Part shown: positions 28,646-37,898 of the stretch, in pieces
How positions within the stretch are numbered: position 1 is the first letter of the stretch
Layout of the letters: every line of letters begins with the position of its first letter
Assembly (NCBI RefSeq): GCF_000166355.1
Contig: NC_014652.1
Location: 62,001 to 126,000, forward strand
Length of the DNA stretch: 64,000 nucleotides
Source of the DNA: Caldicellulosiruptor hydrothermalis 108
GTDB taxonomy: Bacteria; Bacillota; Thermoanaerobacteria; Caldicellulosiruptorales; Caldicellulosiruptoraceae
Direction of reading: 5' to 3'
Translations under genes and position numbers: made by a program
The notes under the pieces: model-generated
What the model was told of the DNA's origin: nothing
Databases searched by the model: none
What the model saw: only the letters and a program-made list of their open reading frames with translations

Positions 28646-30931
28646 TTGATTTTGAGCTGGAGAATTTCAAAAGAGGGGTTTAACCCCTCTTCAATAGAAT
28701 TGGACGGTAGCAGATTTCTAATTGCAAATGGATACATGGGATACAGAGGAACCTTAGAAGAGTTTGGAAAAAATGAGCTTGTTGCGTGCACTGTTGCAGG
28801 TGTTTACGACAGGTATGATGATAAATGGCGAGAGTTAGTAAACGTGCCAAATGGACTTTTTGTAAAAGTGTATTATAACAATACCCTTCTTTCTCCAATG
28901 ACTTTCCAAGATTGTGCTCACACTTATGGTCTTGATTTGAAAGATGCGTATTATTTCAGAAACACAAAGTTTTTTGTTGATAAAGAGAAGTGGATAAGAA
29001 TAAAAACAAAAAGATTTGCAAGCAGCACAGATTACCATCTTTTGTGCTTAGAATATTCTATCACTGCAAATTTTGATTGTGAAATAGGAATAGAAACAGG
29101 AATTGATTGTGATATATGGGAGATAAACGGACCGCATTTTAAAGAGATGTCATTCCAAAATTTAGATGGAATTTATGTGACCCATCTAATAACCAATGAA
29201 GGTAAAAACCTCGTAGTGGCTGAAACAGCTGATCATTTAGATAATTTCATTAATGAGGAATACTTACGCTTATATGTAAGGAAAAGCAAGGTGAAATTGG
29301 CAAGTGATAAAGAGTTTAAGTTCTATAAATACATGTGCGTTACCCACTCACTTGAGTTCGAAAAACCGTTTGATGAAGCAATAAAAAGAATAAATGAGGC
29401 TAAAAACTTGGGTTTTGACTATTTTTTTGAAAAGCACAGAGAAAGATGGCAAGAAAGATGGAGCATATGCGATATCAGTATAGATGGTGATGAAAAGGCA
29501 GCGTTATCTCTTCGATTTTCCATGTATCATCTTCTAAGTATTGCTCCTTATCATTCTGAAAAACTTTCAATCCCTGCACGTGGACTTTCTGGGCAGATGT
29601 ACAAAGGTGCAATATTCTGGGACACAGAAATTTTTATGCTTCCTTTTTTCTCATATACACTTCCAGATGTTGCACGGAATTTAGTAATGTATCGTGTACA
29701 TACCTTGGATGGAGCAAGAAGAAAGGCAAAAGAGTACGGCTTTGAAGGTGCATTTTATGCATGGGAAAGCCAAGAGACTGGTGATGACGCATGTAGTCTT
29801 TTCAACGTCACAGATGTGATTACACAAAGATCCATAAGGACATATTTTCGGGACAAACAAATACACATAAGTGGCGATGTTGTTTATGGATTTTTTACCT
29901 ATTACAATGCAACAGGCGATTTTTCAATCTTCTTAGAAGGTGCAGCAGAAGCTGTATTTGAGTGTGCAAAGTTCTATTACTCTTATGCGTATTATAAACC
30001 ATTAAAAGACAGATTTGAAATTTTAGATGTTACAGGACCTGATGAATACCATGAAAGAGTAAATAACAATGCCTACACTAACAGAATAGCAAAGTTTACC
30101 TTTGAAAAGGCTATATGGTTATATGACATCCTAAAAGAGAAGTATCCAAATATCTTACAAGAAATTGACTCAAAAACATGTATTTCCCAGTATATTGAAA
30201 AAATTAAAGAAGCAGAGCAAAAGATGTTCCTACAAAAGCCAAATGAAGAAGGGATCATTGAGCAGTTTGACGGTTACTTTAAGTTAGAAGACATAGAAGT
30301 TGAAAAGCTAAAAGACAAGATGCTACATCCTTATGAGTACCTTGGCGGTGGAAATGGTTTGGCAACTCAAACTCAGGTGATAAAACAGGCTGATGTAGTT
30401 GTGCTTTTGAATTTATTTGAAAGTGAATATGAAAAAGAAATCTTAAAAGCAAACTGGGAGTACTATAACAGACGCACAGAACATGGCTCTACCCTCAGCT
30501 ACAGCATGTACGGGCTTTTAGCTGCGAAACTTGGTAAGCTAAAAGATGCTTATGAATACTTTTTGAAAACGGCACTGATAGACTTAGAAGGAAATTACAA
30601 GCAGTATGTTGGGAACTTGTACATTGGAGGTACACATCCTGCCGCAAACGGTGGTGCATGGATGGCAGCAGTGTTTGGTTTTGGTGGAATTAGGGTAGAG
30701 GGGACTAAAGTTGAGATAGATCCACATCTTCCCGCACATTGGAAAAGCCTTAGATTTAATTTAATAATTCATGGAAACCTATTTGAGTTTGAGATTTCAA
30801 ATAGCAAAATTCTGATAAAAAGCACCAGGTTAAAGGATTCAAAAAATAGAAGTTACAGAATTGTAGCAAATAAAAGTGAATTTATACATGAAATAGGCCA
30901 GTTGCTTGAAATAAATTTGAAAGGAGAATGA
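28646..30931 (+). CDS. GH65 alpha-glucoside phosphorylase, probably alpha-1,3-specific (second copy)
   Basis: This 761-residue GH65 enzyme is a paralogue of the preceding gene but clearly diverged from it. The general acid is E467 in VTGPDEYHERVNN. A substrate-loop segment near the C-terminus of the barrel reads YIGGTHPAANGGAW, whereas the first copy has LHITSLAAAW, so the two enzymes probably differ in acceptor specificity or chain length. The start is TTG 28646, 5 bases after AGGAGG, and the gene begins 2 bases after the first copy stops, so the pair is one translational unit. A tandem GH65 pair splitting short and long alpha-1,3-gluco-oligosaccharides is a reasonable inference. Confidence 0.85.
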   Translation: MILSWRISKEGFNPSSIELDGSRFLIANGYMGYRGTLEEFGKNELVACTVAGVYDRYDDKWRELVNVPNGLFVKVYYNNTLLSPMTFQDCAHTYGLDLKDAYYFRNTKFFVDKEKWIRIKTKRFASSTDYHLLCLEYSITANFDCEIGIETGIDCDIWEINGPHFKEMSFQNLDGIYVTHLITNEGKNLVVAETADHLDNFINEEYLRLYVRKSKVKLASDKEFKFYKYMCVTHSLEFEKPFDEAIKRINEAKNLGFDYFFEKHRERWQERWSICDISIDGDEKAALSLRFSMYHLLSIAPYHSEKLSIPARGLSGQMYKGAIFWDTEIFMLPFFSYTLPDVARNLVMYRVHTLDGARRKAKEYGFEGAFYAWESQETGDDACSLFNVTDVITQRSIRTYFRDKQIHISGDVVYGFFTYYNATGDFSIFLEGAAEAVFECAKFYYSYAYYKPLKDRFEILDVTGPDEYHERVNNNAYTNRIAKFTFEKAIWLYDILKEKYPNILQEIDSKTCISQYIEKIKEAEQKMFLQKPNEEGIIEQFDGYFKLEDIEVEKLKDKMLHPYEYLGGGNGLATQTQVIKQADVVVLLNLFESEYEKEILKANWEYYNRRTEHGSTLSYSMYGLLAAKLGKLKDAYEYFLKTALIDLEGNYKQYVGNLYIGGTHPAANGGAWMAAVFGFGGIRVEGTKVEIDPHLPAHWKSLRFNLIIHGNLFEFEISNSKILIKSTRLKDSKNRSYRIVANKSEFIHEIGQLLEINLKGE

Positions 30932-30935
30932 AGCA

Positions 30936-31604
30936 TTGGTTCCTATCAAAGTTCTTCTAAAAAGGATAGAAGGTGCAATATTTGACTTGGATGGTGTCAT
31001 CGTAGACACAGCAAAATATCACTATTCTGCGTGGAAAAAGCTTGCGAACATGTTGGGGTTTGAATTTACTGAAAAGGACAATGAAAAGCTCAAAGGTGTT
31101 AGCAGAAAAGAGTCGCTTGAAATACTTCTCAAAATAGGTGGCAAAGAAAATGAGTTTAGTGAAGCCCAAAAAGAAGAATTGATGGATATAAAAAACAGCT
31201 GGTATTTGGAGTATATCAACAAGCTGACAGAAGATGAGATTCTTCCGGGCGCAAAAGAGCTCATATTGACCTTAAAAGAACAAGGCATAAAAACGGGATT
31301 AGCAACAGCAAGCAAAAATGCAATGTTGATACTTGAAAGGCTCAACATAAAAGATTTGTTTGACGCAATTGTTGATGGTACGCAGATATCCCGGGCAAAA
31401 CCTGACCCTGAAATATTCTTAAAGTGCGCTCAAAAACTCAAAATAGACCCACAAAAGTGCGTTGTGTTTGAAGATGCAGCAGCAGGCATAAAAGCAGCAA
31501 AACTGGCTGGAATGTTTGCAGTTGGAGTGGGTTCGTGTGATATGCTGGGAGAAGCTGATATAGTTATTTGCAGCTTAGACCAGTTAATAAAGGAACTCAA
31601 GTAA
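30936..31604 (+). CDS. pgmB: Beta-phosphoglucomutase (HAD family)
   Basis: This is a 222-residue HAD-superfamily enzyme with a four-helix cap. Motif I is FDLDGVIVDT, with nucleophile D17 and D19. Motif II lies in LATAS, motif III at RAKPDPEIF and motif IV at VFEDAAAGIKAA. This is the beta-phosphoglucomutase pattern, which converts beta-glucose-1-phosphate to glucose-6-phosphate. The gene lies 4 bases after the second GH65 gene and starts at TTG 30936 with AAGGAG 9 bases upstream. The link is functionally telling, because GH65 enzymes make beta-glucose-1-phosphate, which the ordinary alpha-mutase cannot use. Confidence 0.9.
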   Translation: MVPIKVLLKRIEGAIFDLDGVIVDTAKYHYSAWKKLANMLGFEFTEKDNEKLKGVSRKESLEILLKIGGKENEFSEAQKEELMDIKNSWYLEYINKLTEDEILPGAKELILTLKEQGIKTGLATASKNAMLILERLNIKDLFDAIVDGTQISRAKPDPEIFLKCAQKLKIDPQKCVVFEDAAAGIKAAKLAGMFAVGVGSCDMLGEADIVICSLDQLIKELK

Positions 31605-31655
31605 CGGCAATAATTATATTAATATAAAAATATTGTAATAAAAGGAGGTTGCAAA

Positions 31656-33650
31656 ATGATAAAAAAGCTATGTAGTTTAATTTTAATTATGGTTTTTCTT
31701 TTTAGTTCTTTTCCAGTTGCATTCGCAGACATCAGAGTAGAGACTCCTTACATGGAATACCAAGGAGATACTTTGAAGTTTTACTCTACAGTTGAAAGCG
31801 ACATATATGGGGAACTTTCTATAGGGGATGAAGTATTAGTTTCGGTTTACGCAATAAAAGAGGATGGCAATAGCATTTTGTTAGGACAAGGGAAAATTGT
31901 TATACTTGATGTGTATCAAGACCAAACGGATGGTAAGGTCTACTACAATGGGTCGAACTACAACTTAATAGAAACCAGCATTCCAGTATCAAGTGCGCTG
32001 CTGACAAATTCCTCTAAAATCAAGTTTTATACAGCGACATTGAATAAAATCACTAATACATCTAATTCATCGTATTCTATTTTTGCACTTCCACCAATCA
32101 TCCTGCCAAATCCTGCATCTGTTGATAAAACAGCTCTTGGAAATGCGGACTTGGAACTGAGCATGTATCTTCCTACATCTGTGCAAATATCAAAAATTGT
32201 TAAAGCAGCTACTCAGACCGAACTTAAAAAGGACATAGATTATGTTGTATCGAATAACAAACTCTATTTTAAAAATACCTATGTCAAAAATTTAAGCTTA
32301 GGTCAAAATGAATTTGAGATATATGACAACTTTGGGAATATAACAATTTTAAAAATAAATGTGACTGAGTCTGCTCACGTTCCATCAAACCAGCAAGGTT
32401 CAACTCCATCTCAGAGTTCTGGCTCAGCAGCAACAAATGCAGGTAGTAATCAACAGGGAAGTTTTCAACAACAGCCCGCAGAAGATAGGTCAAAATTAGA
32501 AAGTCCTATACAACTTTCAGTAGACGAGAATTTAAATACAGCAAATGCCACAGTAGACAAAGATACAATTTCTAAGTTGTTACTTTCACAAAAAGTGGAG
32601 GAGACGAAGAAATTAGTTTTAGATGTCAAAGCACAAGAAAATATAAGCACATATAATATGAACTTGCCAAAAGACACTTTGCAAGTTCTTTCTGACAAGG
32701 TGGAAAGTCTCAAGATTACAACACCAGTATGTAGCTTGGAACTAAATAAGACACTCCTACAAGATATAAAAGACAAAGAAGTTTCTGTCAAAGTGTCTAA
32801 TAAAACAGAGAATATTGCCGAGAGCGTAAAACAAATTTTGGGTCAAAAACCAATAGTTTCAGTTCAAATCACTGCAGGGGATGCAAAATTAGAAAGCTTG
32901 GGCAAAAGTGCGGTCAAGCTTGAGATTCCGTACAAGCCATCGGCAATTGAAAAGGAAAATACTCACAAGCTTGTTGGTGTGAGGATTGATGGAGACAATA
33001 TTGTAACTTTAAAGCAAAGCTTTTATTCTGCCCAGGATGGCCATTTCGTAATTTTTACAGATCATTTGAGCGATTTTTCTCTCCTTTACAGGGATGTTAG
33101 CTTTGACGATGCGTTCTATTCATATGCTAAAAAACAAATTGAGTTTTTAGCGACAAGAGATGTTATAAAGGGTGTTGGGAAGAACAAATTTATGCCTAAG
33201 AATAATATCACACGTGCAGATTTTGTTACATTAATTGTAAGAGCATTTGGACTTGAAGCTCGAGTGGACTCTAACTTTGATGATGTCCTTCCATCAGATT
33301 ATTATTATCAAACGGTAGGTATCGCAAAGAAACTTGGCATTGTAAATGGTGTTGGCAACAACAAGTTTGAACCAAAGAAAAATATCACACGTGAAGATGT
33401 AATGTGCATATTGGCAAGAACACTAAAGGTTTTGGGTTTACTGATAACAAATGTTGAACCAGAAAAGGTTTTAGGCAAGTTTAATGATGCTGAGCAAATC
33501 TCAAGTTATGCAAAAGATGCAATCGCACAGCTTGTAAATGCTCAAATTGTAAGTGGTTACAATAACATGCTAAGTCCAAAGAGGAATCTCACAAGGGAAG
33601 AATCTGCTGTGCTTTTGTACAATATCTACCAGAATATTCTCTTGAGGTAA
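31656..33650 (+). CDS. Non-catalytic S-layer-anchored protein with a CBM_X2-like domain
   Basis: This 664-residue exported protein has a signal peptide (1-24, ending VAFA), an N-terminal beta-rich region (about 25-155), and a CBM_X2-like domain (about 155-245; DKTALGNADLELSM, IDYVVSNN and LYFKNTYVKNL follow that pattern). A Ser/Gln/Asn-rich linker (about 245-275) precedes a region common next to S-layer domains (about 285-480), then three SLH domains (about 482-664, with IKGVGKNKFMPK, VNGVGNNKFEPK and SGYNNMLSPK). No glycosidase catalytic domain is visible. AAAGGAGG precedes ATG 31656. It sits between the GH65/pgmB genes and the GH87 gene, so a role in holding alpha-glucan or the enzyme at the cell surface is plausible but unproven. 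Confidence 0.75.
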   Translation: MIKKLCSLILIMVFLFSSFPVAFADIRVETPYMEYQGDTLKFYSTVESDIYGELSIGDEVLVSVYAIKEDGNSILLGQGKIVILDVYQDQTDGKVYYNGSNYNLIETSIPVSSALLTNSSKIKFYTATLNKITNTSNSSYSIFALPPIILPNPASVDKTALGNADLELSMYLPTSVQISKIVKAATQTELKKDIDYVVSNNKLYFKNTYVKNLSLGQNEFEIYDNFGNITILKINVTESAHVPSNQQGSTPSQSSGSAATNAGSNQQGSFQQQPAEDRSKLESPIQLSVDENLNTANATVDKDTISKLLLSQKVEETKKLVLDVKAQENISTYNMNLPKDTLQVLSDKVESLKITTPVCSLELNKTLLQDIKDKEVSVKVSNKTENIAESVKQILGQKPIVSVQITAGDAKLESLGKSAVKLEIPYKPSAIEKENTHKLVGVRIDGDNIVTLKQSFYSAQDGHFVIFTDHLSDFSLLYRDVSFDDAFYSYAKKQIEFLATRDVIKGVGKNKFMPKNNITRADFVTLIVRAFGLEARVDSNFDDVLPSDYYYQTVGIAKKLGIVNGVGNNKFEPKKNITREDVMCILARTLKVLGLLITNVEPEKVLGKFNDAEQISSYAKDAIAQLVNAQIVSGYNNMLSPKRNLTREESAVLLYNIYQNILLR

Positions 33651-33682
33651 ATTTATAAATAAACGGGGAGGGAAAAGATGCT

Positions 33683-36600
33683 ATGAAAAGAAGGCTTGTT
33701 TCAATCATAACCATTCTTATTCAACTACTGAGTTTGATTGCATATGTGCCGGCAGTTCATGCCCAAGGCTTGCCTGATTTGATTGTTACAGATATTACGT
33801 GGCAGCCAGCAAATCCTCAGGCAGGCGACAAGGTACTCTTCAGTGTAACAATCAAAAATGTAGGTGATGCACCAACTCCAAGCGGAGTTGTCCATGGTGT
33901 TGGATTTCACATTGACAATGACTATACACGATTTTGGTGGACTGATAACTTCACAGGGCCCTTGCAACCTGGAGAAGAGAAAACACTGACAGTGACAGGT
34001 GGAATGGGTGGTCCTGATAGAAATCTGCCAACCTGGGATGCTATTGGTGGGCGTCATACCGTATGGGCGTTTGTTGATGATTACGACCCAAATCCAGGTG
34101 ACGATATAACAGGTAGAATAAAAGAGAGCAATGAAGACAACAATGTGTTCGGGAAAGAAATACTTGTTACAGCTTCATCAAGTGGTCCACGAATTGTCAG
34201 AATAAAGAGTGCATGGACAGGCCAGTATGTTTATCAAGCAGGGGATAAACTTGAGTACAGCTATGACATACCTGCAGAAGATGCCCGTTCACAGTGGATA
34301 ATTGAAGAGTTTGAAGGCAGTATCAGAATTAAAAATAGAGCAACGTACAATTATATTCACATTGAAAATTATGATTCAAAGAAATATGTTGAATGCGGCA
34401 ATATAGATGATAGCTGGTACAGCGCACGCTGGGTACTGGAGGAAGCAGGAGGTTCATATAGAATAAAAAGTGCATACAAAAATACACAGTATTTGAATAT
34501 AGAGGGAAATCCTGGTCATGTTGTTTTGAGTGAAGTCTACCCTGAATGGGATTCCGCGAAATGGATTTTGGAAGATGTTGATATTACTCAAGACTATACA
34601 GCACCACTACCTGACTTGGTTATTGAGGATGTATACTGGGAGCCGGCAAATCCTCAAGAAGGCGATGATGTTTTGTTCAAAGTAAAAGTTAAAAATATTG
34701 GCGAGGGTGCTGTCCAACAAGGAGAACAGATTGCAGCAGGTTTTAATGTAGATGGCAAAGCACCATGGTTTTGGACTGATCTTTACACAGGCGGTTTGGC
34801 GGTAGGACAGAGCATTGTCTTGCCAGTTATAGGCGGTACTGAAGGAAAGTATTGGAAAGCAAAGAGCGGAATTCACACTCTTTATTGCAATGTAGACGAT
34901 TATGACCCTGACCCGAATGATGACAAAGTGGGTAGAGTAAAAGAGAGCAATGACAATAACAACTCATTCCACAAGCGACTGCCATATATTCCAAAAGCCC
35001 AACCAAAGGAAGAACCGCTGCCTCTTATATGTGGCGCAGTCTATGTTGGTGGAAAATTGAATGTTGCAAAAGATGTTTACCATAATGATACAAGAGCAGA
35101 AAATAAGGTAAAGCAAATAAGAGAGAAGTTTAATAATCTTAAGAACAACAATAATGTTGATGCTTCGTTATTTGATGAACTGGCTAAATATAAGATTGAA
35201 AAGGTGGTTGTTGGAACTCCAAATCCTGCTAACACCAAGCCAAGCAAATTTGCTATGTATTGGGATGAGAATTACTTATACGCAGTTGTTCGAGTTTATG
35301 ACGCTGCAAAGAGAAAAGATGCACCAGATCCAGGGCAAATATGGAATAATGACAGTGTTGAGATTTATCTTGATATGGACAGAAACAAAGAAGATTCTTA
35401 TACATCAGATGATTTCCAGTACTTCTTTGGCTGGAACTATGAACAGCCAATGGAATTTAAACACAATGCAATTCAAAATGTAAGATTTACTCAACATGAT
35501 TTTGATGATGGTTATGGAATGTTAATCGAGATTCCGTGGACAACACTTGGCGTATCTGCTCAGAAGAACATGGTATTTGGTTTTGATATAGCAATAGATG
35601 ATAACTACGCAAATCAAACCCGCGGGTGCCAATATATTTGGAATTCAAAAGATGACCAGGCATGGCAGTATCCAAATAGGTTTGGTGACTGTCAGCTTGT
35701 TTTGGGCCTGGGAACTCCAAAGCAGCTTCCACCACAACAAAAACAACAAGCTCAAAAACCAGAAGCACCACCATATCAAGTACCAGCTGGCATTGGAGCA
35801 AGCGTGCCATGGATAGAGCTTGAAGCAGAAAGTGCATCAACAAACGGTGATATCATAGGACCATCTTATGAGGTCAATGATGAAGCAAATGAAGCATCCA
35901 ACAGAAGGTTTGTAAGACTTGATCAGGTTGGAGAATATGTAGAGTTTACTGTACCCAGTGAAGTAAATTCAATTGTTGTAAGGTACAGCATCCCTGATAG
36001 CGACGATGGTAAAGGAATTGATGCAACACTTTCGCTTTTTGTAAATGGTCAGTTTAGACAGAAATTGAACCTTACATCAAGATACAGCTGGGTATATGGA
36101 GCATACCCGTGGAGCAACGACCCATCTTTTGGTGCACCAAGGTATTACTTTGATGAAGTGAGAGCATTGATTGGGCAGGTTAACCCAGGAGATAAAATAA
36201 GGTTGCAGGTGGACAGTGGTGATGATTCGCCATACTATGACATTGACCTGATAGACATTGAAAATGTGCCACCACCACTTACAAAACCAGATAATTTCCT
36301 GGACATAAGAGATTTTGGTGCAATACCAAATGATGGAAAGGATGATACAAAAGCTATTTATGATGCAATTTTCGCTGCAAAACAGCAGGGCAAGGGTGTA
36401 TGGATACCTGAGGGCGTGTTTGAAAAATTAGAAGGACCTGTTGTTGACAATGTATACAGTGGTTTTAGCGGCACAGGCTACGTAAAAGGCTTTGATGTAA
36501 TTGGAGCAACAGAGAAACTACTCATAACAGGTATACCATCAGATGGAAATAATACAATGGAAATTCGATACTCAAATGCAACAAACACTAATCAGACACT

Positions 36601-37768
36601 ATCGTTCATAGTAAATGGAAAGAGATATGAAGTTTCACTGCCGCCAACTGGTAGTTGGGATAGTTGGCAGACTGCAACAATTGATGTTGCGCTCAATACC
36701 GAAAGAAACCTGCTTCAGATAATTCATCAATATGAGGATACAGGGAATATTTACCTTGACTATGTAAAAGTGAACACTACCTTGTTCGAAGCAGAAGACG
36801 GGTGGCTGACATGTCCAATATATGTTGATAATGTGACAATTAGAGGAGCCGGCATGTGGTACTCAACAATAAGTGGTCCATACTCGCAATTTGTTCTGAT
36901 GGGCAACAACTGCAAATTCTACGATTTTGCAATATTTGGTGAGACAAATTCAAGAATTGATGAGCTTGACGACAATGCATTCTCAGGCTGGGGAGGAACA
37001 GGATCTGTTCTTGAGAACATTTGGGTTGAACATAAAAAATGTGGATTTTGGGTTGGAAACTCTAAATACGGCAGAACTGATGGACTTGTTATCAGAAACT
37101 GCAGATTTAGAAACTTAATGGCTGATGGTGTAAATCTTTGTGATGGTACTATTAATTCAATAATTGAAAACTGCCATGCAAGAAATACCGGCGATGATGC
37201 TTTTGCAATTTGGTCTGCAACATACAACCAAAATGTTTGGGCATGTGAAAATAATATTATACGCAATAACACTGTACAACAACCATGGCTTGCACAAGGA
37301 ATAGCAGTGTACGGAGGCAGTAACAATATTGTAGAGAATAACCTAATAATAGATGTCCCAACATCTGCAGGAATATTAATTAGCACTACATTCCCGTGCA
37401 TACCATTTAGCGGAATAACAGAAATAAGAAGAAATAGTATCATAAGAGCTGGTGAGCCAAGTGGTAAATTGGGGGCAATAAGGATAATGTCTGACCAGCA
37501 AGATATATCTGGAATTGCAATAAAGGACCTTGACTTATATGATTGTACAGATGTGGGAATAAGGTTTATGGGCACAAAACAAGCAAATGGAATTGTATTT
37601 GAAAATGTTCGTATTAACTACACTGGTTCATATGGTATATACGCATCAGGTGAGACAAAAGGTACAGTTATATTTAAGAATGTAACAATTGACAATACCG
37701 CACTTGAGAAGGTAATGATAGAGACACCTAATATGAATGTTCAAAAACTTGAAGGTAACAACTGGTAA
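33683..37768 (+). CDS. Secreted multidomain GH87 alpha-1,3-glucanase (mycodextranase family)
   Basis: This 1361-residue protein has a signal peptide (1-27, ending AVHA); a CARDB-like domain (30-163); a beta-trefoil with three repeats marked SQWIIEE, ARWVLEE and AKWILED (about 170-296); a second CARDB (about 309-436); a CBM9-like domain (about 448-675); a CBM35-like domain (about 708-863); and a right-handed beta-helix (about 869-1361). The helix has GH87 hallmarks: VTIRGAGMWYSTI, MADGVNL (D1148) and RNTGDDAFAIW (D1171, D1172), with the 23-residue spacing I recall for the catalytic aspartates of known GH87 enzymes. A further CBM6/35-like unit (about 925-1040) is inserted into the helix domain. 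It should cut alpha-1,3-glucan (or nigeran) outside the cell. It has no SLH domain and follows the SLH protein by 32 bases. Confidence 0.85.
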   Translation: MKRRLVSIITILIQLLSLIAYVPAVHAQGLPDLIVTDITWQPANPQAGDKVLFSVTIKNVGDAPTPSGVVHGVGFHIDNDYTRFWWTDNFTGPLQPGEEKTLTVTGGMGGPDRNLPTWDAIGGRHTVWAFVDDYDPNPGDDITGRIKESNEDNNVFGKEILVTASSSGPRIVRIKSAWTGQYVYQAGDKLEYSYDIPAEDARSQWIIEEFEGSIRIKNRATYNYIHIENYDSKKYVECGNIDDSWYSARWVLEEAGGSYRIKSAYKNTQYLNIEGNPGHVVLSEVYPEWDSAKWILEDVDITQDYTAPLPDLVIEDVYWEPANPQEGDDVLFKVKVKNIGEGAVQQGEQIAAGFNVDGKAPWFWTDLYTGGLAVGQSIVLPVIGGTEGKYWKAKSGIHTLYCNVDDYDPDPNDDKVGRVKESNDNNNSFHKRLPYIPKAQPKEEPLPLICGAVYVGGKLNVAKDVYHNDTRAENKVKQIREKFNNLKNNNNVDASLFDELAKYKIEKVVVGTPNPANTKPSKFAMYWDENYLYAVVRVYDAAKRKDAPDPGQIWNNDSVEIYLDMDRNKEDSYTSDDFQYFFGWNYEQPMEFKHNAIQNVRFTQHDFDDGYGMLIEIPWTTLGVSAQKNMVFGFDIAIDDNYANQTRGCQYIWNSKDDQAWQYPNRFGDCQLVLGLGTPKQLPPQQKQQAQKPEAPPYQVPAGIGASVPWIELEAESASTNGDIIGPSYEVNDEANEASNRRFVRLDQVGEYVEFTVPSEVNSIVVRYSIPDSDDGKGIDATLSLFVNGQFRQKLNLTSRYSWVYGAYPWSNDPSFGAPRYYFDEVRALIGQVNPGDKIRLQVDSGDDSPYYDIDLIDIENVPPPLTKPDNFLDIRDFGAIPNDGKDDTKAIYDAIFAAKQQGKGVWIPEGVFEKLEGPVVDNVYSGFSGTGYVKGFDVIGATEKLLITGIPSDGNNTMEIRYSNATNTNQTLSFIVNGKRYEVSLPPTGSWDSWQTATIDVALNTERNLLQIIHQYEDTGNIYLDYVKVNTTLFEAEDGWLTCPIYVDNVTIRGAGMWYSTISGPYSQFVLMGNNCKFYDFAIFGETNSRIDELDDNAFSGWGGTGSVLENIWVEHKKCGFWVGNSKYGRTDGLVIRNCRFRNLMADGVNLCDGTINSIIENCHARNTGDDAFAIWSATYNQNVWACENNIIRNNTVQQPWLAQGIAVYGGSNNIVENNLIIDVPTSAGILISTTFPCIPFSGITEIRRNSIIRAGEPSGKLGAIRIMSDQQDISGIAIKDLDLYDCTDVGIRFMGTKQANGIVFENVRINYTGSYGIYASGETKGTVIFKNVTIDNTALEKVMIETPNMNVQKLEGNNW

Positions 37769-37778
37769 TTTCTCTTTT

Positions 37779-37817
37779 CCCCCACTTTGCACATAACGCA
37801 AGGTGGGGGTTGTTTTT
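37779..37817 (+). terminator. Rho-independent terminator after the GH87 gene
   Basis: CCCCCACTTTGC (37779-37790) pairs with GCAAGGTGGGGG (37798-37809), with one mismatch or wobble near the loop, followed by TTGTTTTTAT. It closes the alpha-1,3-glucan block. Confidence 0.88.
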
Positions 37818-37857
37818 ATAAGTTTAAACAACAACTAATAATTTGTAAATTTTTATA

Positions 37858-37866
37858 TGATATAAT
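37858..37866 (+). promoter_or_regulatory. Extended -10 promoter element before the truncated sensor
   Basis: TGATATAAT matches an extended -10 box (TGnTATAAT), 33 bases before the GTG start at 37899. No convincing -35 box is at the right distance, as is common for extended -10 promoters. Confidence 0.4.
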
Positions 37867-37898
37867 TAGAAATATAAACTTATCAAGGAGTGTTTTAA

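Noticed and set aside
36919-37575. A 218-codon open frame on the minus strand inside the GH87 gene
   Set aside because: It is antisense to a well-supported GH87 catalytic domain, has no recognisable motifs, and arises from the regular composition of the beta-helix coding sequence.
33683-37768. Pectate lyase or GH55 as the function of the beta-helix protein
   Set aside because: The start of the helix domain resembles pectate-lyase-3 and GH55 folds, but the GAGMWYSTI, MADGVN and RNTGDD motifs with their spacing are specific to GH87.
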